38,102 nucleotides of DNA from Clostridiales bacterium. Lineage in GTDB: Bacteria > Bacillota > Clostridia > Christensenellales > Borkfalkiaceae. Shown one piece after another: positions 23,211 through 32,935 of the stretch. The stretch spans positions 1-38,102 of the forward strand of contig SVHK01000014.1 in NCBI GenBank assembly GCA_015055865.1, given 5' to 3'. The translations under genes and the position numbers were made by a program. Position 1 is the first letter of the stretch, and each line of letters begins with the position of its first letter. The notes below the pieces were generated by a model that worked only from the letters and a program-made list of their open reading frames with translations, was not told where the DNA came from and did no database searches.

Positions 23211-24404
23211 TTAGATTAACTTAAAGCCATATCCAGTAAGCGCGCGCTTAATTTGTTCTATATGCTCGTAATTTTTCGTTTCAAGGATAATACGTAGATA
23301 ACAACCGTTTACGTCCGAGCCTTCGTTTGCGCGTTCGTGATGGACGGAAGTTACGTTACCGCCTAAATCCGCAATAATTCTGGACACGTCTTTTAATTGA
23401 CCGGGCTTATCCATAAGTTCGATGGTGAGCTGACAGTTTCTACCCGACATTAAAAGACCGCGTTTGATGACTCTTGAAAGAATGGTTACGTCAATATTAC
23501 CGCCTGAAAGGATACAAACGACTTTTTTGCCTTCAAGGTTGAATTTCTTGAACATAGCCCCTGCAACCGCAACAGCGCCCGCGCCTTCGGTTACGAGCTT
23601 ATGTTGTTCCATCAACGCCAAAATCGCCGCGGAAATTTCGTCGTCGGTTACCGTCGCGATTTCGTCCACGTATTTTTTGCAAAGTTCATACGTTAAATCG
23701 CCCGGTTTTTTCACGGCTATCCCGTCCGCAATCGTCGAAACGGCGGTAAGCTCTTCCACTTGCCCGTCGTCAATCGATTTTTTCATACTCGGCGCGCCAA
23801 CCGCTTGTACGCCGTACACTTTAACGTTCGGATTTAAAGTTTTAACGGTATAGGCTATCCCTGAGATAAGTCCGCCACCGCCAATAGGTACGATAACGGC
23901 GTCCAAATCGGGAATTTGTTCGATAAGCTCTAAACCAATCGTGCCCTGCCCTGCAATTACGTCTTCATCGTTAAAAGGGTGGATAAAGGTATAGCCTTTT
24001 TCCGATTGAAGTTCCAACGCTTTTTGATAGGCGTCGTCGTACACGCCGTCGACTAAACACACTTCAGCGCCATAACTTTTGGTTGCTTCGACTTTGGAAA
24101 TAGGTGCGCCGTCGGGCAAGCAAATGACCGCTTTTATATCGTTCTTTTTCGCCGCGAGCGCAACGCCTTGCGCGTGGTTGCCAGCCGAACAAGCCACCAC
24201 CCCTTTCGCTTTTTCTTCCGCCGAAAGATTGCTCATTTTATAATACGCGCCACGGATTTTGAACGAGCCGGTCGTTTGTAAATTTTCCGTTTTTAAGTAT
24301 AAATTTACGCCGTTCGCGAGCTTGGGCGCGTAAATAACGTCCGTTTTTCGAACTACGTTTTTTAGCGCGTAATTCGCGCGATATACGTTATCTAAAGTCA
24401 ACAT
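23211..24404 (-). CDS. ilvA: threonine ammonia-lyase
   Basis: PLP enzyme that turns threonine into 2-oxobutanoate, the entry to isoleucine. The 397 residues carry the PLP lysine in TGSFKIRGAYY (Lys49), the glycine loop IGGGGLISG, and SGGNIDVTIL. The C-terminal ~70 residues are an ACT-like domain (LTIELMDKPGQL) that binds a regulatory amino acid. The length and a single ACT unit resemble the shorter clostridial form more than the 500-residue E. coli IlvA with two ACT units. It lies 15 nt after leuB, at the end of the branched-chain gene run. Confidence 0.94.
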   Translation of the reverse strand: MLTLDNVYRANYALKNVVRKTDVIYAPKLANGVNLYLKTENLQTTGSFKIRGAYYKMSNLSAEEKAKGVVACSAGNHAQGVALAAKKNDIKAVICLPDGAPISKVEATKSYGAEVCLVDGVYDDAYQKALELQSEKGYTFIHPFNDEDVIAGQGTIGLELIEQIPDLDAVIVPIGGGGLISGIAYTVKTLNPNVKVYGVQAVGAPSMKKSIDDGQVEELTAVSTIADGIAVKKPGDLTYELCKKYVDEIATVTDDEISAAILALMEQHKLVTEGAGAVAVAGAMFKKFNLEGKKVVCILSGGNIDVTILSRVIKRGLLMSGRNCQLTIELMDKPGQLKDVSRIIADLGGNVTSVHHERANEGSDVNGCYLRIILETKNYEHIEQIKRALTGYGFKLI

Positions 24405-24419
24405 ATTTTTCCCTTCTTA

Positions 24420-25487
24420 TCAAAGATTTTCAATAATTTTCTCCGTCATTTCCGTCGTGGAAAGCGGGGTTGTCGTTCGAGCCAAATCAAACGTCCTAAA
24501 GCCCTGTTCAAGCGTCTTATCGACTGCGTTCAATATCGCGTCGCTTTCCTTTTTCAAATCAAACGAATAGAGCAACATCATCGCGCAAGAAAGTATGGTC
24601 GCAATCGGATTCGCCTTGTTTTGTCCTGCAATATCGGGCGCCGAGCCGTGAATCGGCTCGTACAAACCGCGTTTGGTATCGCCGAGCGACGCCGACGGCA
24701 ACATACCGATAGAGCCCGTGATTTGCGACGCCTCGTCCGATAAAATATCCCCAAACATATTGCTCGTTACGATAACGTCGAATTGCGCTGGATTTTTAAC
24801 GAGTTGCATCGCCGCATTATCGACGAGCATATCCGATACTTCCACGTCCGGATAGTCTTTTGCGATTTCTTTTACGATTTTACGCCAAAGGCGAGAAGTT
24901 TCCAAAACGTTCGCTTTGTCGATACTCGTCAGTTTTTTATTGCGTTTTCTCGCCGTTTCAAACGCGACGCGCGCAATTCTTTCAATTTCCATACGGCTAT
25001 ACGCTTCCGTGTCGAAGGCTTCTTCGCCGTATTTCCCGTCGCGATACCCACGCTCGCCGAAATAAATTCCGCCCGTAAGCTCGCGGACAATCATTATATC
25101 AAATCCGTTTTCGACGATTTCCGCTTTCAACGGACATTCGTCTTTCAAAGCAGGATAGAGTTTCGCAGGACGGAGATTGGTAAATAAGCCCATCGCCGAA
25201 CGAATCCCCAAAAGCGCCTTTTCGGGTCGAACGTTTCCGCCGAGATTATCCCATTTCGGACCACCCACCGCGCCGAGCAAAACGCTGTCCGCGCTCAAGC
25301 AACCGTCAACAGTTTCTTTAGGCAAAGGCTCTCCGACTTTGTCAATCGCAATACCGCCGATTAAATAGGATTTAAACTCAAATTCGTGATTAAACTTTTT
25401 CCCAACCGCGCGCAATACTTCAACCGCGCTCTCTACGATTTCAGGGCCGATACCGTCCCCTTTTAATAAAGCGATGGTATAGTTCAT
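24420..25487 (-). CDS. leuB: 3-isopropylmalate dehydrogenase
   Basis: NAD-dependent oxidative decarboxylation of 3-isopropylmalate, the third step of leucine synthesis. The 355 residues show [34 protein letters not shown] (with the substrate-binding tyrosine and arginine context), the signature [19 protein letters not shown] and [14 protein letters not shown], which holds the NAD pocket. It starts one base after the leuD stop, so coupling is strong. The ribosome site lies inside the leuD end. Confidence 0.97.
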   Translation of the reverse strand: MNYTIALLKGDGIGPEIVESAVEVLRAVGKKFNHEFEFKSYLIGGIAIDKVGEPLPKETVDGCLSADSVLLGAVGGPKWDNLGGNVRPEKALLGIRSAMGLFTNLRPAKLYPALKDECPLKAEIVENGFDIMIVRELTGGIYFGERGYRDGKYGEEAFDTEAYSRMEIERIARVAFETARKRNKKLTSIDKANVLETSRLWRKIVKEIAKDYPDVEVSDMLVDNAAMQLVKNPAQFDVIVTSNMFGDILSDEASQITGSIGMLPSASLGDTKRGLYEPIHGSAPDIAGQNKANPIATILSCAMMLLYSFDLKKESDAILNAVDKTLEQGFRTFDLARTTTPLSTTEMTEKIIENL

Positions 25488-25488
25488 T

Positions 25489-25983
25489 TTATTTCAACGC
25501 TCCTTTTTTAATCGATTCGACGAGTCCGCCGTTCGCAATAATTTTTTGAATAAATTCAGGGAAAGGCGTTACGGAAAATTGCTTGCCCGTCGTAAGATTA
25601 TAAATAACGCCTGACGTTAAGTCCGCTTTGATTTCGTCGCCGTCCACAATCCCGTCCACCACTTCGTCGCTCTCGACGATAGCAAGTCCGATATTGATAG
25701 AATTTCTGTAAAAAATCCGCGCAAAACTTCTTGCGATTACGAGCGATATTCCGCTTTCCTTAATCGCAATCGGCGCGTGTTCCCGCGAAGAACCGCAACC
25801 GAAATTGTAGCCGGCTACAATCATATCCCCCGTTTTCACTTTTCCTTTAAAGTCCTTGTCTATGTCTTCCATACAATGGGAGGCAAGTTCTTTTTTGTCA
25901 ATCGTATTCAAATATCTCGCCGGAATAATAACGTCCGTATCGACGTTATCCCCGTATTTAATCGCTTTACCTTGAAAATCCAT
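25489..25983 (-). CDS. leuD: 3-isopropylmalate dehydratase small subunit
   Basis: Small swivelling subunit of isopropylmalate isomerase, which acts with LeuC in the second leucine step. The 164 residues (bacterial/archaeal short type) include the substrate loop motif [13 protein letters not shown] and [17 protein letters not shown]. It lies 11 nt after leuC and 1 nt before leuB. Confidence 0.96.
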   Translation of the reverse strand: MDFQGKAIKYGDNVDTDVIIPARYLNTIDKKELASHCMEDIDKDFKGKVKTGDMIVAGYNFGCGSSREHAPIAIKESGISLVIARSFARIFYRNSINIGLAIVESDEVVDGIVDGDEIKADLTSGVIYNLTTGKQFSVTPFPEFIQKIIANGGLVESIKKGALK

Positions 25984-25994
25984 ACCTTTTCCCC

Positions 25995-27260
25995 TTAACC
26001 CATTATTTCGTTCGGGTCCGCTATCTTACCCATAATCGCGCTCGCCGCCGCCACTGCAGGGCTTGCAAGATATACTTCGCTCTTCACGTCGCCCATTCTG
26101 CCGACGAAGTTTCTATTCGTCGTCGCGACCGCTCTCTCGCCTGCCGCTAAAATACCCATATGCCCGCCCAAACACGGTCCGCAAGTGGGCGTTGATACTA
26201 CGCAACCCGATTCGATAAACGTTTTCAACACTCCGCTTTCAAGCGCCTGTAAATAGATATCCTGCGTAGCAGGAATAACGATTGCGCGAACGTTTTTCGC
26301 TATTTTCTTGCCCTTTAAAATACTCGACGCTTCTTCTAAATCCTTATAAAATCCGTTGGTACAAGACCCGATTACGACTTGGTCGATTTTAATATCCCCG
26401 ATTTGGTCGAAAGTTTTGGTGTTTTCGGGTAAATGCGGGAAGGCTACCGTCGATTTAATTTGAGATAAATCAATTTCGTACGTTTCGTCGTACACGGCGT
26501 CCGCGTCCGCTTTATAGACGGTATAAGGTTTATCGGTACGGGATTTGACGTATTCTTCCGTTTGTTCGTCCACTTCGAAAATACCGTTCTTTGCGCCCGC
26601 TTCTATCGCCATATTTGAAATGGTCAATCTATCGAATATGGATAAAGAACGCACGCCTTCGCCTACGAATTCCATTGATTTATAGAGCGCTCCGTCCACG
26701 CCGATTTTGCCGATGATATGTAAAATGACGTCTTTGCCCGAAACGTATTTATTGAGTTTGCCTTTAAGTACGAATTTAATCGCGGACGGCACTTTAAACC
26801 ACGCTTTGCCCGTCGCCATTGCGCACGCCATATCCGTCGAGCCCGACCCCGTCGAAAACGCGCCGAGCGCGCCGTAAGTACAGGTATGCGAGTCCGCGCC
26901 AATTACGACGTCCCCACAAACGACCAAGCCTTTTTCAGGTAAAAGCGCGTGTTCTATGCCCATACGCCCAACGTCGAAAAAGTTGACTACTCCTTTATCT
27001 TCGCAAAAGTCCCTGCACATTTTACATTGAACGGCGGCTTTGATGTCTTTATTGGGTGCGAAATGGTCCATTACCATCGTAACTTTTTGTTTGTCGAACA
27101 CTTCTTCCGCGCCAATTTTTTCAAATTCGCGAATCGCGACGGGGGACGTGATGTCGTTGCCAAGCACTCTATCTACGTTGACCCAAATTAATTGCCCCGA
27201 TTCTACTACTTCCAATCCTGCGTGTTTCGCAAGGATTTTTTGCGTCATTGTCATACCCAT
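25995..27260 (-). CDS. leuC: 3-isopropylmalate dehydratase large subunit
   Basis: Iron-sulphur subunit of isopropylmalate isomerase. The 421 residues, the shorter LeuC type, contain [13 protein letters not shown], the first cluster cysteine in [12 protein letters not shown] and the other two in [13 protein letters not shown], all three present. [10 protein letters not shown] was taken as the start, with AAAGGA about 12 nt upstream. The 354-nt gap upstream to ilvD contains the C-type repeat and the same GTAGGGCGAC leader motif as ridA. Confidence 0.96.
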   Translation of the reverse strand: MGMTMTQKILAKHAGLEVVESGQLIWVNVDRVLGNDITSPVAIREFEKIGAEEVFDKQKVTMVMDHFAPNKDIKAAVQCKMCRDFCEDKGVVNFFDVGRMGIEHALLPEKGLVVCGDVVIGADSHTCTYGALGAFSTGSGSTDMACAMATGKAWFKVPSAIKFVLKGKLNKYVSGKDVILHIIGKIGVDGALYKSMEFVGEGVRSLSIFDRLTISNMAIEAGAKNGIFEVDEQTEEYVKSRTDKPYTVYKADADAVYDETYEIDLSQIKSTVAFPHLPENTKTFDQIGDIKIDQVVIGSCTNGFYKDLEEASSILKGKKIAKNVRAIVIPATQDIYLQALESGVLKTFIESGCVVSTPTCGPCLGGHMGILAAGERAVATTNRNFVGRMGDVKSEVYLASPAVAAASAIMGKIADPNEIMG

Positions 27261-27294
27261 TTGTTTTTTTGTCCTTTTTGATTGTTAGTTAAAA

Positions 27295-27315
27295 GTCGCC
27301 CTACGCCAAACGGCG
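27295..27315 (-). repeat. short leader repeat before leuC
   Basis: Same GTCGCCCTACGCC...CGGCG as at 22942-22962. A further hairpin GCGAG/CTCGC lies just upstream in mRNA sense. Confidence 0.6.
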
Positions 27316-27391
27316 TGATAACGCGAGCAATGCTCGCTTTTATGAGTCCTTTCTTTTTTCGTGAGCATAGCCCCTTTCCCCTTTTTCGTTA

Positions 27392-27608
27392 AAACGCGAA
27401 GAACCGAGCGCAACGTCCCGTTGCATCGAGTCTTTCTATCTTTCCACTACGCTTGGGCATTGCCCACTCGTCAACCGACCAAACCCGTGCTAAATCGGAG
27501 AACCGAGCAGTTCAAGGAGCGTTGAGTACACCGACGGGAGTTTACTTTATCGTAAACGAGCAAGGCGCACGGAAACGCGACGAAGAAATGCGACGGTTAT
27601 ACGCGTTT
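27392..27608 (-). repeat. composite structured repeat, copy C
   Basis: Outer left arm AAACGCG with GAACCGAG, then the 35-nt module, then AACCGACCAA, then a second left end TAAATCGGAGAACCGAG, the usual interior (GACGGGAG, TTTAC/GTAAA, CGAGCAAGG) and a single right end GACGGTTATACGCGTTT. The right arm pairs with the outer left arm, not the inner one, so the copy looks like a recombined hybrid. Confidence 0.75.
27410..27444 (-). repeat. 35-nt leader module, copy within C
   Basis: GAAAGATAGAAAGACTCGAT plus GCAAC/GTTGC, identical to the copy at 29406-29440. Confidence 0.8.
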
Positions 27609-27614
27609 CGCCCG

Positions 27615-29276
27615 TTAAAAGCGATTAATAATTGCACCCTTATCGGCAGAACTCACCTGCTCCCTATACCTGCGCAAATATCCGGTTACTTCTTTTTTCT
27701 TCAATACCGTTTTCTCTTTACGTTTTTCAAATTCTTCGCAAGAAATCTTCCATTCGATTTTATAGTTTGGAATATCAATTGCAATTATATCCCCGTCTTG
27801 CACGTAGGCAATCGGACCGCCGGAAACCGCTTCGGGGGATACGTGTCCAATAGACGCGCCACGCGTCGCGCCCGAAAATCTACCGTCGGTGATAAGCGCT
27901 ACGTCTTTATCTAACCCCATTCCTGCAATTGCCGAAGTCGGGGAAAGCATTTCGCGCATACCCGGTCCGCCGGCAGGGCCTTCGTAACGAATAACGACGA
28001 CGTCGCCCTTTTGGATTTTACCGCCGTAAATTGCCGAAATACACTCTTCTTCGCTATCAAAAACCTTAGCAGGACCTTCGTGCACGAGCATTTCTTCCGC
28101 AACCGCCGAACGTTTTACCACGCAACCGTTGGGGGCAAGATTGCCCTTTAATACCGCGATACCGCCCGTTTTTCCAAACGGATTATCCACCGAACGAATG
28201 ACGGAAGTATCCAAGTTTTGCGCAGTGGAAATATTTTCTTTCAAGGTTTTACCCGTGCAAGTCAAAACGCTCGTATCAAGCAAACCCAATGTATCAAGTT
28301 CTTTTAATACGGCGTACACTCCGCCTGCTTCGTTTAAGTCTTCCATATACGTAGGACCAGCAGGCGCGAGATGGCACAAGTTGGGCGTTTTCTCGCTGAT
28401 TTCGTTCACTTCGTCTAAATTGAACGGAAGTCCGCACTCGTTGGCAATCGCCGGTAAATGGAGCATACTGTTCGTCGAACAACCGAGCGCCATATCCGCG
28501 GTGATTGCATTTTTGAACGCGGACGCCGTCATAATATCGCGCGGTCGAATATTCTTTCTGACAAGCTCCATCACTTGCATACCTGCGTGTTTTGCAAGCT
28601 CAATACGCGCGGAATATACCGCAGGAATCGTACCGTTACCACGCAAACCCATACCCAATACTTCGGTCAAGCAGTTCATTGAGTTCGCCGTGTACATTCC
28701 CGAGCAAGAACCGCAAGTGGGGCATACCTTCTTTTCAAATTCGCTCAGCTTTTCGTCGTCGATTTTGCCTGCGTTGTACGCGCCGACCGCTTCAAACATA
28801 CTTGAAAGCGAGCGTTTTTTACCGCCTACTCGCCCAGCGAGCATCGGTCCGCCCGAAACGAACACGGTCGGAATATTTAACCGCGCCGCCGCCATTAAAA
28901 GCCCCGGTACGTTCTTGTCGCAGTTGGGGAGCATTACGAGTCCGTCAAACCCGTGCGCTAACACCATCGCTTCGGTTGAATCCGCAATTAAATCACGGGT
29001 AACGAGCGAATATTTCATACCTTTGTGTCCCATCGCGATACCGTCGCAAACGGTAATGGCAGGGAACATAATGGGCGTACCGCCAGCCATCGCAACGCCG
29101 AGTTTTACGGCGTCGCAAATTTTATCAAGGTTGGTGTGCCCTGGTACGATTTCGTTGTACGAACTGACTATCCCGATTAAAGGGCGAGCAAGTTCTTCGT
29201 CCGTCAAGCCGAGCGCGTGATAGAGCGAACGGTGCGGAGCGTTTTGAAATCCGTCGATAAGTTGTTCTTTTATCAT
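27615..29276 (-). CDS. ilvD: dihydroxy-acid dehydratase
   Basis: Iron-sulphur enzyme converting dihydroxy-isovalerate and dihydroxy-methylvalerate to their 2-oxo acids in valine and isoleucine synthesis. The 553 residues show cluster motifs [10 protein letters not shown] and [18 protein letters not shown], the [16 protein letters not shown] region, and the signature [14 protein letters not shown]. Full length. It stands isolated between two repeat-filled gaps (27261-27614 and 29277-29641), both in the same transcription direction. Confidence 0.97.
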   Translation of the reverse strand: MIKEQLIDGFQNAPHRSLYHALGLTDEELARPLIGIVSSYNEIVPGHTNLDKICDAVKLGVAMAGGTPIMFPAITVCDGIAMGHKGMKYSLVTRDLIADSTEAMVLAHGFDGLVMLPNCDKNVPGLLMAAARLNIPTVFVSGGPMLAGRVGGKKRSLSSMFEAVGAYNAGKIDDEKLSEFEKKVCPTCGSCSGMYTANSMNCLTEVLGMGLRGNGTIPAVYSARIELAKHAGMQVMELVRKNIRPRDIMTASAFKNAITADMALGCSTNSMLHLPAIANECGLPFNLDEVNEISEKTPNLCHLAPAGPTYMEDLNEAGGVYAVLKELDTLGLLDTSVLTCTGKTLKENISTAQNLDTSVIRSVDNPFGKTGGIAVLKGNLAPNGCVVKRSAVAEEMLVHEGPAKVFDSEEECISAIYGGKIQKGDVVVIRYEGPAGGPGMREMLSPTSAIAGMGLDKDVALITDGRFSGATRGASIGHVSPEAVSGGPIAYVQDGDIIAIDIPNYKIEWKISCEEFEKRKEKTVLKKKEVTGYLRRYREQVSSADKGAIINRF

Positions 29277-29316
29277 TGTTGTTACCTATTGTTGTTATTT
29301 GGAAAATCGTTTAGGC

Positions 29317-29352
29317 GCAACCTTTCGTTGCATCGAATTTTTCTATCTTTCG
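29317..29352 (-). repeat. 35-nt leader module, copy before ilvD
   Basis: In mRNA sense GAAAGATAGAAAAATTCGAT plus GCAAC/GTTGC with loop GAAAG. It is the most diverged copy and ends 40 nt before the ilvD start. Confidence 0.75.
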
Positions 29353-29405
29353 TTGTCGCTTGTTTGGAATAAAACCCATTACCGTTAAAACGCGAAGAAC
29401 CGAGC

Positions 29406-29440
29406 GCAACGTCCCGTTGCATCGAGTCTTTCTATCTTTC
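29406..29440 (-). repeat. 35-nt leader module, copy within D
   Basis: Identical to the copy at 27410-27444. Confidence 0.8.
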
Positions 29441-29484
29441 TACTACGTTTAAGTGTTGCATTCTCGTCAACCGACCAAGTTATT

Positions 29485-29608
29485 GCTTGCCGTTAGATAC
29501 AAGCAAGACAAGGAGCAACGCGGATTCCCGACGGGAGTTTACTTTATCGTAAACGAGCAAGGAAAACGCAAGTTGCGACGCAGTATTGCGAAGTATATAA
29601 CGCCAAGC
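29485..29608 (-). repeat. structured intercistronic repeat, copy D (inner, A1 type)
   Basis: Ends GCTTGCCGTTAGATAC / GTATATAACGCCAAGC. The interior is nearly identical to A1 (GCAAC/GTTGC, TTCC/GGAA, TTTAC/GTAAA). Confidence 0.8.
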
Positions 29609-29641
29609 GTTGTATTGCGACGGTTATACGCGTTTAGTTCT

Positions 29642-30688
<1,047 letters not shown>

Positions 30689-30700
30689 TTATTTTTGATT

Positions 30701-31195
30701 TTAATCGAAAAGCGTTGACGCTCCGCGTTCCAACGCAACCACGCCCGTGCGACACATTTCGATAATTCCAAACGGTTGCATCAATTTGATAAACGCGTCG
30801 ATTTTAGACGGGTTACCCGTTACTTCAATGCACATACCGTCCGTAGAATAATCGATTACGTTCGCTCTGAAAACGTCCACCGCCGTCATAATATCGCTAC
30901 GGTTTTTGGCGTCGTTTTTCACTTTCAAAAGCATTAATTCACGTTTAATGGGGTCGGAATCCAAGACTTCTACGCGCTTTACGACGTAGAGTTTTTTCAG
31001 TTGATTAACAAGTTGTACGCAGGTATTTTCGTCGCCGTCAAGCGTTACGGTAATCCTTGAATACTCGTCCCGTTCGGTCGCGCCAACGGTCAAGGTATCG
31101 ATATTAAACCCACGACGGGTAAACATACTCGTAACGCGGGTAAGCACGCCCGACTTGTTTTCAACGTACACCGCTATTATGTATCTTTTCATCAT
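30701..31195 (-). CDS. ilvN: acetolactate synthase small (regulatory) subunit
   Basis: Regulatory subunit of acetohydroxyacid synthase, giving feedback control by valine. The 164 residues begin with an ACT domain (YIIAVYVENKSGVLTRV, MFTRRGFNIDTLTVG), followed by the C-terminal domain that activates the catalytic subunit. I took MMKRYIIAV as the start because GGAG lies about 11 nt upstream; a GTG four codons earlier would overlap that site. It follows ilvB by 22 nt. Confidence 0.95.
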   Translation of the reverse strand: MMKRYIIAVYVENKSGVLTRVTSMFTRRGFNIDTLTVGATERDEYSRITVTLDGDENTCVQLVNQLKKLYVVKRVEVLDSDPIKRELMLLKVKNDAKNRSDIMTAVDVFRANVIDYSTDGMCIEVTGNPSKIDAFIKLMQPFGIIEMCRTGVVALERGASTLFD

Positions 31196-31217
31196 TTTTC
31201 TTATCACTCCGTTTGCG

Positions 31218-32912
31218 TTATTTTTCCACTTTCACGATAATATCGTCTATCGCGCCACCAGGCGGTAACATCGGTAACACGAACTCGTCCTTATCGATAA
31301 CCGTATCGATTACAACCGGTCGATTGAGCGTAATCGCTCGTTTATACGCGCTTTCAAACTCGTTAGGAGTCGTCGCTCTTAACCCAACCGCGCCGAACGC
31401 TTCGGCAAGCTTGACGAAATCTGTTCGTCTATCCGTTAATACGGTGTTCGAATACCGTTTCCCAAAAAACAACGTTTGCCATTGTCTTACCATACCCAAA
31501 ACGCTATTGTTAAAAAGCACGATAACCACAGGGATATTATACGCAACCGCCGTGGCAAGCTCGTTCAAGTTCATACCAAAACTTCCGTCGCCCGTCACCA
31601 ACAACGTCGCGTCGCCCGTCGCCACGTACGAGCCGATTGCCGCGCCAAGCCCAAAACCCATCGTACCAAGCCCACCGCTTGAAACGAATCTACGCGGTCT
31701 ATCGAACGTGGAGTATTGCGCAGCCCACATTTGATGTTGTCCGACGTCCGTTGCGGTAATCATAGCGGAAGGCTTGTTCGCGTTGATGATATCGAACACT
31801 TTTTTAGGCGTCAAACGCCCGTTCGACTTCTCTTCAAACTCCTTTTCAAAGTTTTGTTCTTGGGTTTTAAGTTCTTCCACGCGCGCACGCCATTCGGGGC
31901 GTTCCTTTTTCTCGCAACCGTTCAAAATCTGCATCACCGCGTCGTACACGTCGCCGACGATTCCAATCTCTACGGGTACGTTTTTGTTGATTTCCGATTG
32001 GTCGGGGTCGATTTGGATTATCTTACTGTTTTTCGCAAACTTTTTCAAATTCCCCGTCGCGCGGTCGGAAAACCGAACGCCGATACCAAGAATTACGTCC
32101 GCTTCGTTTTGGGACATACTCGACGCGTAATGCCCGTGCATACCTTGCATTCCCAAAAACCTTTCCGCGCCGATAGCGTCGTTGGGTATTGCCGAAAGCC
32201 CCATAAAACTACAACCGATACAACCGTCTATTTTTTCAGCGAGCGAGAGAATGTCTTTGCCAAGCCCTAACCCTGCCGCGCCACCCCCGATATAGATATA
32301 CGGGCGGGACGACGAATTGATAAGTTCGACGGCTCTTGCGATAATTTCGTCGTTTGCTTTCGGCAAAGGAATTTTTTCCACGACGGGTTTTTGCTCGTAT
32401 TCGCAAGTCGCGATTTGCACGTCCTTGGGTACGTCGATAAGTACGGGTCCGGGTCTGCCGGACTTTGCGATTTGGAACGCTTCTCTAATAATATCCGCCA
32501 ACTCGTTTACGTCGCTTACGAAATAATTATGTTTGGTAATGGGCATCGTTACGCCCGTAATATCGATTTCTTGGAAACTGTCCTTACCGATAAGCGAGCA
32601 AGGTACGTTTCCCGTGATTGCTACGAGCGGTATGGAGTCGAGCATCGCCGTCGCGATTCCCGTAACGAGATTGGTCGCGCCCGGACCGCTCGTTGCGATA
32701 CATACCCCGACCTTGCCCGTCGCTCTCGAATACCCGTCCGCCGCGTGCGACGCGCCTTGTTCGTGCGCCGTCAATACGTGATTGATTTCGTCGCGGTATT
32801 TATATAACGCGTCGTAAACGTTGATAATTTGTCCGCCGGGATACCCGAATACGTCCGTTACGCCCTGTTCTATTAAAGTTCTTACGATAATTTCCGCGCC
32901 TGTTAATTTCAT
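31218..32912 (-). CDS. ilvB: acetolactate synthase large (catalytic) subunit
   Basis: Thiamine-diphosphate enzyme condensing pyruvate with pyruvate or 2-oxobutanoate. The 564 residues show GYPGGQIINVYDAL, the catalytic glutamate region LTAHEQGASHAADGY, the FAD domain and GDGSFGMNLNELATAV with the TPP-binding NN at the end of the motif. MKLTGAEII is the start, since AAAGGA lies 9 nt upstream; a reading nine codons longer has no clear ribosome site. It follows leuA by 23 nt. Confidence 0.97.
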   Translation of the reverse strand: MKLTGAEIIVRTLIEQGVTDVFGYPGGQIINVYDALYKYRDEINHVLTAHEQGASHAADGYSRATGKVGVCIATSGPGATNLVTGIATAMLDSIPLVAITGNVPCSLIGKDSFQEIDITGVTMPITKHNYFVSDVNELADIIREAFQIAKSGRPGPVLIDVPKDVQIATCEYEQKPVVEKIPLPKANDEIIARAVELINSSSRPYIYIGGGAAGLGLGKDILSLAEKIDGCIGCSFMGLSAIPNDAIGAERFLGMQGMHGHYASSMSQNEADVILGIGVRFSDRATGNLKKFAKNSKIIQIDPDQSEINKNVPVEIGIVGDVYDAVMQILNGCEKKERPEWRARVEELKTQEQNFEKEFEEKSNGRLTPKKVFDIINANKPSAMITATDVGQHQMWAAQYSTFDRPRRFVSSGGLGTMGFGLGAAIGSYVATGDATLLVTGDGSFGMNLNELATAVAYNIPVVIVLFNNSVLGMVRQWQTLFFGKRYSNTVLTDRRTDFVKLAEAFGAVGLRATTPNEFESAYKRAITLNRPVVIDTVIDKDEFVLPMLPPGGAIDDIIVKVEK

Positions 32913-32935
32913 TTTATTTTTTCCTTTTGATTCTT

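Larger units (their letters stand above)
29388..29635 (-). repeat. composite structured repeat, copy D (outer)
   Basis: Outer arms AAACGCGAAGAACCGAG and TATTGCGACGGTTATACGCGTTT pair as in copy B, but the usual interior is replaced by the 35-nt module, AACCGACCAA and a whole A1-type element (29485-29608). Confidence 0.75.

Noticed and set aside
27294-27382. Small reading frame of 27 codons on the minus strand (MLTKKERTHKSEH...) with AGGGG upstream, before leuC
   Set aside because: It runs through hairpins and the leader repeat, the composition looks random and no similar frame occurs before ridA. No sign of a leader peptide with branched-chain codons.
28129-29220. Open frame of 363 codons on the plus strand opposite ilvD
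   Set aside because: Fully antisense to a well-conserved ilvD, low-complexity composition, no ribosome site or promoter.
18855-29635. CRISPR array
   Set aside because: The repeats are about 120 bp, structured and scattered over four loci, with no regular short repeat/spacer pattern and no cas genes.
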